DNA of 64,000 nt from positions 16,412,501 to 16,476,500 of the forward strand of contig NC_036447.1 in the NCBI RefSeq assembly GCF_002775205.1, read 5' to 3'. Both the position numbers and the translations under genes were made by a program. The notes beneath the pieces are model-generated. The model made no database searches, had not been told where the DNA came from, and worked only from the letters and a program-made list of their open reading frames with translations. Below, piece by piece: positions 55,600 through 64,000 of the stretch (positions within the stretch are counted from its first letter, which is position 1; each line of letters opens with the position of its first letter). This DNA comes from Xiphophorus maculatus. Lineage: Eukaryota > Chordata > Actinopteri > Cyprinodontiformes > Poeciliidae.

Positions 55600-57500
55600 T
55601 AATAATCGGTATTTTCATTGGTCTTCCGCAACATCACAATTTTTTGAGAGACCGTAAACCATAAACCATATTTTTCAAAATGAATAGAGAGTTAATGGTA
55701 GCTGAGATACTTTACAAAACGTTTTGCATAATCTAGCACAAGTCATGTTGACACAGTTAAAAAGAAGAAGTAAAACAAACTGAGTGTTTACATCGGCGAT
55801 ATATATTATTATAAGTATTATTTTGTTTCTTCAAGGTGTGAACTATATTATTTTTGGACTATATTTCAGCCATGCTGTCTTACACAGGTGTAAGTAATAA
55901 GTTGCCATTCCCTAAGTTGGATCAGATCACAATAAGTCAGGCCTCGAGGGACAAGTTTGTCACCTTATGTATAAATCCACTACATGAGTAATTATACGTA
56001 GCAGAAGTGATGCACTCAAGCGCTGAAATCTCACCCAGGCTGAGTAGAGCTGAGGAGGATCCACACCATCTGACTCTGCTGGCCAGGCGCTTCAGACAAG
56101 GCGTGGGACTGATTGCATAACTCAGGTGACTGGTTGTTACCATGACTACATAATGTTTACCCTGCAACAGTTCAGCCTTAATGGGTGTGGTTTAAAGGTG
56201 AACAAATGAGTGTTGAAACATATGTCATATTATTGCCATTATTTTGAATTTTCTTTGCTTTTGATCAGCCGCTTTGCTTCTGCCAGAGACGTGTGTATGC
56301 CGGCCTGCTACAGGTCAGCTCTTATACTGTACAGAGATTTTTTAAACATATTTTTTTATATATAATTTCTTTGCTATATATGTACTTTTTTGAGTCTCCA
56401 TGTTTGATGAATATTGAAATAGAAAGTATATTCTAATAAAAAACATTTTTTTTAAGTAGTTCAAATATCTGATACTGTAGATTAAGGTAGGCATTAGTAC
56501 TACATGTATTAAAACAATCTCCCACTCCCACAATTTGCACTGCATTTTTACACTTCATTATACTCGCTTGTGTTATTTCTAGGTCTTAAAGCTGTAGTTC
56601 TATTTTATGTTTTTACTCTAGCAACATGCTTTGAATAAGTAAAATCCCCCCACTTGAATATATATCAACATTAAAAAAAGTAATCTTACCTTGAATTCCT
56701 TTGTTCAGGTTTCTGCTGTTACTGTCTCAGGTAAACCTCCCACCTCTCGTGTTGCACGCTTTTATTAATGCAATCCCAACCCTTTTCCCCTGGAAGCCTA
56801 TCAGCAGCTTGATTCAGTGGTCCCTGCCTTTTATGCTGATTATATCATCTTACCAGAGTTGCATACATGCCTGGTGGGTTGGTTTTTCTATTCCCAAAAG
56901 TACAATCAAAGCACAGAACTAAACCAATGTTTCTTACTTTGCTTCAAATATTCAAACTCAAGTATTTAGAGCATGGTGAAATATTAACCTTTAGTGTCTA
57001 TTGAAGATGCAAAATTCTTTATTAATTACAGCCCATAATTGTTATTTAGGCTGTATATAACGAATGCTTTTTGTGCAAATTTCACCTGAACATTTCTTCT
57101 TATGTTTGCTTTTTATGTCTACGCTTCTATTTGTTGAAAACCTTTTTAGGTTCTTAATAATTAAATATAAAACATAAACAATGATTGTGAGAACAATGTG
57201 AAATAGCTGTGATTGTAAGTTGTAAAACATTACATTGTTACTCTTTTTAATTTTCCCTAAATACCATTAGAAGGTGTTGGTTAAGCATTCTTGGCAGCTG
57301 TACTTAAACTGTAGTCCAGTTTAATTCCAGACTATTTGATGATTACTAATAGCTTTTTGATATTTCATAAGACTTGGTGCCCTTGGCTATGACCAAAGTA
57401 ATGAGATGTTATATCAGGGATTCACTGTGTTACGGCGTTATGATTCAGCTGAGGTGTGGCAGCCGCCTGTAGCTTTGAGATCAGTTTGCTAAAGTATTAA
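55600..57500. other. Intergenic between tns4 and ccr7
   Basis: AT-rich DNA without a recognised gene or repeat. Confidence 0.5.
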
Positions 57501-57505
57501 ACAAA

Positions 57506-58255
57506 ATTTAACTTTTTCACATTTTGCTTTGCCACAACCATTTTTCAAAGTTTTTGAGTGTTTTGGAGTACATCTCCACTATGCATTTATAGGAACTAAA
57601 TGCTTTTTTTCCCATTTCTTTGCAAAACATTTCAAGCTCTCTGTCCCTGTTAAGGACAAACATCCCGCAGCACAATGTCGTCACTACCATGTTTTGCTGT
57701 GGGAATGGTGTGTTTAAAGTGATGAGTGTTGTAAGTTTCCAACCACACATACCCTTTTGCATGTGAGCCAACAGATTTAGCTGTGGATCAGTGCATCTCC
57801 TCCAGAATTACCATAAACCTGTTGGTGTCGTGATCTGTGTTTTTCTGTGTGTCTATTTTGAGTTTCTGTGTTTTCCGAGTCTCCGTGTTGTCCTGTCTTC
57901 CCCTTGATTTTTCCCAGGTGTGTCTCGTTCCGTGATTACCCTCTGTGTATTTAACCCCACCTGTGTCCTTTGTTCCTCGTCGGGTCCTTGTCGTTAGTTG
58001 TATGTAGCGTCTATTCTGTCAATGCATTCTTGTCCTTTCGTGTAGCCTGTTGCTACCTGTGTTGAGCCCTGGTCTTCCACTCAGCAGTGCTGCCTGGCCT
58101 TTTGGACTGTTTATTGGACTGTTCATCATTAAATATCATCATTTCTCACTTCAGCCTGGGTCTGCTGCGTTTACCTCACCACCATTCACCACCACTTCAT
58201 GACAGTTGGTTGCTTCACTCATTATTGTCCTTCTTGGCCAGTCAGTCCGTTTTGA
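57506..58255 (-). mobile_element. Tc1-like relic interrupted by a solo LTR
   Basis: The left part (57506-57825) has TTTTTCACATTTTG and CTACCATGTTTTGCTG with GGAATGGTGTGTTTAAAG. The right part (58205-58255) resumes with TGGTTGCTTCACTCATTAT and TTGGCCAGTCAGTC, which is the next segment of the same family. The LTR between them splits a once continuous element. Confidence 0.75.
57826..58204 (+). mobile_element. Solo LTR (379 bp) with 5-bp target-site duplication GTTGG
   Basis: Starts TGTCG and ends TGACA, flanked by GTTGG at 57821-57825 and 58205-58209. It carries GTGTATTTAACCCC (TATA-like), GAGCCCTGG and an ATTAAA near the 3' part. It is a second copy of the LTR at 37892-38262, in the opposite orientation. 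No internal retrotransposon sequence remains. Confidence 0.88.
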
Positions 58256-58543
58256 TGAATATACATAAACTCTGGGTGTTTGGGTTTTGGCTTTGATTGT
58301 GTTTGTGCTTTTAACTATTTCTGAGTTCTTTATTACTCTTACAGTGATCTTCATGCATTCAGTTGTTAATTGCAGCCATTAGGGTTTTGCCATATCCATG
58401 AGTTTCTGATATGACAGAAATATCAGTGAAAGTTCTCGTTCTCGCCATATCAGTGAGTTGAGTTTCTTGGCTTATTCTTGGGTTCTGTTGTCTGTGCGTT
58501 TTAGCTCATAAATAGATAATTATCTTAATTGATTTGGAATTGT

Positions 58544-58572
58544 ACTTTTGCTGCTTAACGAGCAGCAAAAGT
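58544..58572. repeat. Perfect hairpin, 12-bp arms
   Basis: ACTTTTGCTGCT (58544-58555) and its exact reverse complement (58561-58572) around a 5-base loop. Confidence 0.95.
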
Positions 58573-58869
58573 TTAGAAATTAAAGGTTAAAAGTTTGGAA
58601 ATCATTTTATAACCTAATCTTATATTAAGCATCTCAATAACTGACCTCTGCTGTATTTATGGTGAACTTTTTTCCATATTTACTTATGAGCAGCTTTCTA
58701 CAGGTCTATCTCGTGAAATCCAAGTTAAAACCTCTAAAGTTGTTTTAAAATGGCAAAGATGTGAACAAGTTAAAGGGGTGTAAATGTAATGGCATGGATA
58801 ATTATGTGTATTTGTTGATCTAATGTTACTTGTAAACTAAACACCAGCATGTTCCTATTTGGTGTTTTA

Positions 58870-59165
58870 TTTCCAGTCAGTATCTTGTGTTTCTTTTGTT
58901 GTCTGTTTTCCCCTTTCTCTTGCCAGTTACCGCTCCTATTCCTTTTGGCGTCACTCCCACTAGTATGTATTTTTCCTTTTTGTTAGCTCATGCTTTGTGT
59001 TAGTTCTTGTTTTGTCCTGTGCCAGATTCAGATCCTGCGTCATTCGTTCTGGATTCCTGGTTTTTAGTTACCTGCCTGTCAGCTTGGGATTTGTTGAAGC
59101 TAAATAAAAGTTCCTCTGCTCTTACTTGTCCTCCCTTTGCCTCCAAGCAAACATTCTGGTCCTCG
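58870..59165 (+). repeat. Possible LTR-like or retroposon 3' fragment
   Basis: A pyrimidine-rich block ending in CTTGGGATTTGTTGAAGC and AAATAAAAGTTCCTCTGC recalls the 3' part of fish LTRs, with its own AATAAA. No target duplication was found. Confidence 0.35.
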
Positions 59166-59689
59166 TTTAATGCACTGTATCACACGCTTTTATCAAAAGT
59201 TTCCCATTTTTAAGAATAACCCCAAATACTTGCAGTGAAAGAGTATTTTATATAAAATACATAATGCAGAAAGTGAAATGCTACATAAAATGCCAGTTTC
59301 TTATTTAAAGTAATTAACTTAAATCCACATTAGCTTCATCTGCAAACTTCATCCTCTCCACCTTGTCTAGACACAAGTAAATTATTTTGTGCTGCTGCTA
59401 AGTGAAGCTAATAAAGGTCTTTCCTAAGGTTTTCATTCATTAACCTAAACTATAACAGCCTTAAACAATGTACATTTGATTTGCTGATTTCCTGTGACTA
59501 ATGTCTTTCTGTACACATCAGTCTGACTATAGATAAGACTTTGATGACGGGGAGAGGTGAGCTCATCTTTTCTTCGAGGAATCATGGTAAATCCTGACGT
59601 CTGCTTTGAGGAAATGAGTTTTAAGGAAAGGAATGCATGCGAGAAATTTCATAGTAGGTGTTTTCCGCATGTAAAGAATGTCTCGCAAT

Positions 59690-59830
59690 GGTCTATAAAG
59701 TCTCTTGTAAAAGTATGCACACCATTTAAACTTTTCCACATTTTGTCACGTTACAACCGCATCCATCAATGTATATTTCACTCAAACCCGTCTGATGCCA
59801 CGGCGTTCCACTTTTGTCAATAATAAATTA
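59690..59830 (+). mobile_element. Tc1-like terminal fragment
   Basis: GTAAAAGTATGCACACCATT and CTTTTCCACATTTTGTCACG with TTACAACC match the terminal region of the Tc1-like family seen elsewhere in the window. Confidence 0.7.
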
Positions 59831-60377
59831 TGCTCTACAATATCAAATACTTTAAGTTCATAGATTTTTATGCTGCACATATTTTATTACAGCCTTTGCG
59901 TCATCCTATAAATGTTGATCTTCTGATTCTTTTCTGAAACAAAACTGACTGAAAGTAATTTGTGTTCTCAAAGAAGTCATCTAATCTATCTGTAAAAATC
60001 TTTTTCCAAAATCCTGTGGAACAGCGATGGTTAAAAAATAATAACAAAACAAACAGGTAATTAGTAAAACAGTGTCTGTCACCTGCTTTACAAAAATGAT
60101 ATTAGCTATTTTCATGTTATTTGGAAATGGGCTGCTGTAAAAGATGTGGGTTTCAAATGTGTGTGAGTGAATTTCTATTTCTTCAATTACTGTTTTTTTC
60201 TTCATGCAAGCTTGTGACATCAGCCTATGCAGCTGATTTATTATAATCTGCGGTGGAAGTCATGAGGGTTTTGGTCTTATTTTGGAATTTAAACTGAATG
60301 CACTGAAAACAGCATAAAGAAACAGTTTATTTATTGAGTATACCAGAAACTTCACTTTCCTTTAAAATATGCATGTT

Positions 60378-60383
60378 TTTATT
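60378..60383 (-). promoter_or_regulatory. ccr7: Poly(A) signal of ccr7
   Basis: AATAAA on the minus strand about 150 bases after the ccr7 stop codon. Another lies at 60326-60331. Confidence 0.6.
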
Positions 60384-60534
60384 AACAACGAGAACTTTCA
60401 AAATACAGTCTTTTTAAACAAATCCCTGAATAAGACAAGCCAAAAGGTAGCATAACTCAAACAACTTGCAATTATATAACTTCTGCTATGTACATGGCAA
60501 GCTGATAGGCTTCGACAAAATAAAACAGTTTGTA

Positions 60535-61707
60535 TTAGTCCATTTCAAGCATTTTGCATGTGGGGTTGACACCTTTAGGAGCGAAGGAGGTGGTAGTCTC
60601 TGTGTCAAGGCCAGCTGAGCTCCTCCTCCGACCGCAGGTGTATCTGTAGAACCTTTCCTGGCTCATGCAGCCAGTTTCCTTCAGCAGCTTAAGAACATCA
60701 TTGCGAAACTTAACACCGATGAAGGCATAGACGAAGGGGTTCAAGCAGCAACGCAGAAAGGCCACATACTGTGTGATATCAGTGGCAAACAGGAGACTTT
60801 TGTCGTATTCACAGTTCTTTGTTCCTCCGGCTCCTATGTCGATTGTAGTCAAGAAGAGGACGACATTGTAAGGCATCTGGGAGACCAGGAAGACGATGAC
60901 AATGGCGAGAATCACTTTGATGGCCCTGTTCCGCTCAAAGCTGCGAGCCTGGCAGAGCGTCTGGATGATGCAGGTGTAACAGAAGCTCATGATCAGGAGC
61001 GGAACGAGGAACCCCAACACAATCTGGCTGGCCTGGAAGCCAACTCGGAGCTGATCGTTTTTGATGGAGAACAGAGAGCAGGTGTTGTTGCTGACATTGG
61101 TGTACATCATTTCTGGTAGGGAGCAGATCAGCGCCATCATCCAGCTGGCAGTGGAGGACAACTTGCTCAGAAAGACAGCCTTTGAGCGAAGGCCGTGGGT
61201 GGAGATGGCCTTGGCGATGGCAAAGTAGCGGTCGACGCTGATGAGTGAGAGGAGGAACATGCTGCTGTAGAAGCTGACCTTGTAGATGGTGTGCATGGCT
61301 TTGCACAGAAAAAGCCCCAGCATCCACTCTGCCATGGAGTTGGCTGCCCAGAAGGGGAGTGAGAGGGCAAAGAGCAGGTCAGCGAAAGACAAGTTGAGCA
61401 GGTACACATCTGTCATGTTCTTGAGGCGCTTGAAGTAGAAGACAGTGGCAATGACCAGCAGATTCCCAGCCACTCCCAGCAAGCAGATGACGGAGTAGAA
61501 GAGCGGCATAAACCAGAGGCGAAACTGCCGGTTTGACTCTTTGTCGCAAAGCAGAGGAAAGTCATAGTAATCCTGGGACGAAGATGAGTAATCAAAATTC
61601 TCCAAGAATGTTGTATTTTCCAGGTACTCAGGCATGGAAGACTGCAACCAAAGAACAAAAAGTGATATAATGAGCTTTTCAGCAAATCTTACTGGTTTAA
61701 TGCACAT
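60535..61707 (-). CDS. ccr7: C-C chemokine receptor 7
   Basis: CCR7 is a seven-helix G-protein-coupled receptor that guides lymphocytes and dendritic cells to CCL19/CCL21-type chemokines. One open frame encodes 390 residues. Closely matching human CCR7: FKRLKNMTDVYLLNLSFADL (TM2), LPFWA, DRYFAI after TM3 (159-164), FLVPLLIMSFCY (TM5), ARSFERNRAIKVILAIVIVF (TM6), CCLNPFVYAFIGVKFRND (TM7, NPxxY) and a Ser/Thr-rich tail with ETTTSF. Cys pairs C135-C210 and C54-C299 can form the two expected disulfides. Acidic and Tyr residues (DYSSSSQDYYDF) in the N-terminus suit chemokine binding and Tyr sulfation. N31 and N208-type sites allow N-glycosylation. A strong acceptor-like TTCTTTGGTTGCAG precedes SSMPEY. 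In mammals the last exon starts near here, so residues 1-22 may be intronic and the true leader may be in an upstream exon. Confidence 0.95.
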   Translation of the reverse strand: MCIKPVRFAEKLIISLFVLWLQSSMPEYLENTTFLENFDYSSSSQDYYDFPLLCDKESNRQFRLWFMPLFYSVICLLGVAGNLLVIATVFYFKRLKNMTDVYLLNLSFADLLFALSLPFWAANSMAEWMLGLFLCKAMHTIYKVSFYSSMFLLSLISVDRYFAIAKAISTHGLRSKAVFLSKLSSTASWMMALICSLPEMMYTNVSNNTCSLFSIKNDQLRVGFQASQIVLGFLVPLLIMSFCYTCIIQTLCQARSFERNRAIKVILAIVIVFLVSQMPYNVVLFLTTIDIGAGGTKNCEYDKSLLFATDITQYVAFLRCCLNPFVYAFIGVKFRNDVLKLLKETGCMSQERFYRYTCGRRRSSAGLDTETTTSFAPKGVNPTCKMLEMD

Positions 61708-61990
61708 TTAAAAACTCACTCCTTCAGAGGAAATGACACTTACAAAAGGAAACACAGGGATTAGTGCTGCTAAATCTTTCAGTGTGGATGCAACCTCTAC
61801 AGGTGGAGCTTAATTCAGTGTCATTAGACAATATTCACACCATTTTGCACTTTACACACTGATTCTAAAATATATTTGAGTGTTATTTTTTTGTGTTCTA
61901 GTCATAATAATAATAAGACCCAGAATAATAAGGCAAAACAGTTTTCAGAAAGATGTACAAATATTGTTACCTCTTGTTAATGTACTGTTC
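61708..61990 (-). promoter_or_regulatory. ccr7: ccr7 upstream region
   Basis: Directly upstream of the ccr7 frame the minus strand shows two donor-like sites, GGAGTGAGT (about 61724) and TTTTGTAAGT (about 61744). They could end a short leader or 5' UTR exon. No signal-peptide exon with an ATG was recognised. Confidence 0.3.
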
Positions 61991-61999
61991 CAGTGCACA

Positions 62000-62640
62000 C
62001 TTGAGCAGGTTTTCTTGCAAATTTTCACATTTTGGTTCATGCCTTTTATGTGGTCTAGTCATCCATGCTACATAGTTTTTCTCCAGACGCTTGGAGTTCA
62101 GGCCCAAATGTTCTGTTCTGGTTTCATCTGACCAGAGAATTTTGTTTTTTCTTGTCTGACATTTTCCAAGATGCCTTTTTGACAAAATTCAAGCAGGGTG
62201 CGATGTTCATTAAGTAATGTTTCTGTATTCTTCTCCCATCTCCACAAAGGAACACTGGAGCTCCACCTTTGTGAACATTGGGTTCTGGGTTGCCTCTCTG
62301 ATCAAAGACCTTCTACTGCAGTTACTCGGTTTGTTTGAGCAACCAAATCTAGGAAGGGTGCTGCTAGTTACAAACTTTTTTTTATTTCCAAATAAAGGCG
62401 ACCTATGTTCTGGCATACACAATTATGAGAGGTGTTCGATGCTGGTAGAGTTTCTTTGGTTTATTCTGCGTCATGTCCAGTCAGCTGAATTGTCAACTGG
62501 TGGACTTCAATTAAATTGAAAAAGCATCTCAGCGATGATCAGAGGAAATCAAATGAATTGGAGCTCACTTTTAAATTCAATAGCAAAGGGTGTGAAGACT
62601 TATGTGAATATTATGCTTAGCTGTCTGAAAACATCCTTCC
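62000..62640 (-). mobile_element. Decayed Tc1-like transposon, minus strand
   Basis: Minus-strand frames show transposase pieces: a RRSLIREATQNPMFTKVELQ segment (DNA-binding region) at about 62270-62330 and KNKILWSDETRTEHLGLNSK (the first catalytic Asp region of the DDE domain) at about 62080-62150. The pieces are out of order in frame and separated by shifts, so the gene is dead. The non-coding part at 62450-62620 ends with CAAAGGGTGTGAAGACTTA. Confidence 0.8.
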
Positions 62641-62929
62641 AATCTGTGGAAAAGGTGACGGTATAGCAATACTTTCCGACGACATAGTAGATTAAAATTT
62701 AACAGAGAGGTTTGTTTATTTTAATCATGCAATTCTAAACATAGGAAAATCTGATTCAATAAACACGGAGTGGTATAATCCAAGGATTGATTTCTGTTCA
62801 TGTTTATGGTTTGCAACTAGTGAACACCCAAAATTTAGTTACTCAAGTAAATTGATATTACATAACGTCAACAAAAACAACGCTATGTGACAAAAACAGT
62901 GTTACGTTCTGGCATACACAATTATGAGG

Positions 62930-63960
62930 AAAACTTCTGACATGACAGTTCTTCTGTATACAGTCATTGATCCACAAGAAGGGTGAGACAAACAAGATTA
63001 CTGTTTATCTCACAGTTTTGTATTCAAGCATAACAGAATACAAACTTAAGTGGAAGGAAACATGCAGATATAATAGTGATAACAACAGCATAGAGAGGAT
63101 TGTAAACCAAAACCTGCTCAAGATTTTGGAGGAGATTCACAACGTTTAGACTGGGGTTGGAGTCAGAGCTTGAAGAGCCATCATACAGAGACATGTTCAT
63201 AGACATGCGCTACAGCTGTCACATTCCTTGTGTTTGGCCATTCTGAACAACAGACGGCATCACAAGTCTTTCCTGATCCAAGGAGAAAAAGGACATGATT
63301 GTTGTTTAGTCATCCAAAGATCTCTTTTCAAGATGAAAGCCTTGAAAAGGCTGGTAACTGGTAATCAATTAAATATCCCAGAGTCAGGAGGAAAAGTGGG
63401 GAGGTACAGAATCCATGCTGCTTGGAGTAGAATGTGAAGCTTACGGAGTAAGAAACGACTTAGGGTGTCATGTCATCTGCAGGTGTCGAGCTGCTCTGCT
63501 TTCTGAAGTTCATCATGTCATCATCAACTAGGCAATTTTAGGGCATTTCATAATTTCTTCTTTTGACGAGTTTTATGAAGTTGCTGGTTTTATTTTATAG
63601 AAAGAACATTTGTCCACACCTGCTCACAGAAGTATCAGTATCTGCTTTAATGAGCATGGCACTACTGTGACTGACCAGCAAGAGAAGTATGAGAGACTCC
63701 AGACCAGAAAATATAGATGAACCAAAGATTTCTAGCAGAGTTCCCCCACCTTCCTTTGTAGCTCAGCAGTGCCACATCTTGATCACCTTTATGCTACGCA
63801 GCGTTGATACAGTAATTCATGCAAAACATAAGTCTTGGCCAAGTATTGTGTACACATTACAGTACACTGACATGCTTTTCAGTAGGTGTGCTAGTACATT
63901 TTTGTACGCATACAACAGGTTTTTGTCCTGCATAAAATTTGTAAGGTTGTATTTTGGGTT
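62930..63960 (+). mobile_element. Decayed Tc1-like transposon, plus strand
   Basis: Plus-strand DNA follows a teleost Tc1-like element along about 1 kb. It includes ACAGTTCTTCTGTATACAGT, CACAAGAAGGGTGAGACA, GAGAGGATTGTAAACCAAAA, TTCTGAACAACAGACGGCAT (amino acids LNNRR), AAAAGTGGGGAGGTACAGAA, TGTCATGTCATCTGCAGGTG and TTGATACAGTAATTCATGCA near the end. There are several internal deletions and stops and no functional transposase. Confidence 0.8.
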
Positions 63961-64000
63961 TTCAATTACTGTAAGTTGGAATCATAAATTGACATAAATA

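Noticed and set aside
60935-61685. Several minus-strand frames inside ccr7
   Set aside because: They are alternate-frame shadows of the ccr7 coding sequence.

Overview
This window is vertebrate nuclear DNA, most likely from a ray-finned (teleost) fish. It is AT-rich, with intron-split genes that carry GT-AG splice sites. Four of its five genes (type I keratin, krt222, tns4, ccr7) have their closest human counterparts in one block on chromosome 17q21. It also holds many decayed Tc1-type DNA transposons, an hAT-type MITE and LTR fragments of kinds common in teleosts. All exon calls come from reading splice sites, reading frame and family resemblance by eye. Nothing was aligned by software.

Layout, left to right. 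At 301-467 (minus) is the first coding exon of a RIM (Rab3-interacting active-zone) gene that continues off the left edge. A complete eight-exon type I keratin gene (minus) runs 10024 to 5496, with a TATA box and a paired E-box palindrome upstream. About 12 kb without a recognisable gene follows and holds several transposon relics. krt222 (plus, nine coding exons) runs 22360-38666, with large introns that carry transposon relics, a short palindromic MITE, a solo LTR and several perfect hairpins. tns4, which encodes tensin-4 with SH2 and PTB domains, runs 54686 to 43673 (minus, 11 coding exons). ccr7 is a chemokine receptor with nearly all its coding sequence in one exon at 61707-60535 (minus). 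The right end, 61.9-64 kb, is mostly two decayed Tc1-like elements.

The genes do not form a pathway. Two are epithelial intermediate-filament genes, one encodes a focal-adhesion adaptor and one a leukocyte homing receptor. They sit together because of old vertebrate synteny (KRT24-KRT222-SMARCE1-CCR7-TNS4 in human). Relative to krt222, the tns4-ccr7 pair is flipped and smarce1 is not between them. One inversion of a smarce1-ccr7-tns4 block would explain both facts and would place smarce1 just beyond the right edge.

I found no clearly new gene system. The observations most worth following are: krt222 keeps the first half of the rod, which the human protein lacks; krt222 exon 4 is odd; many long perfect hairpins are present, two pairs of them in tandem; and two solo LTRs of one family have intact target-site duplications, one of them nested in a Tc1 relic.
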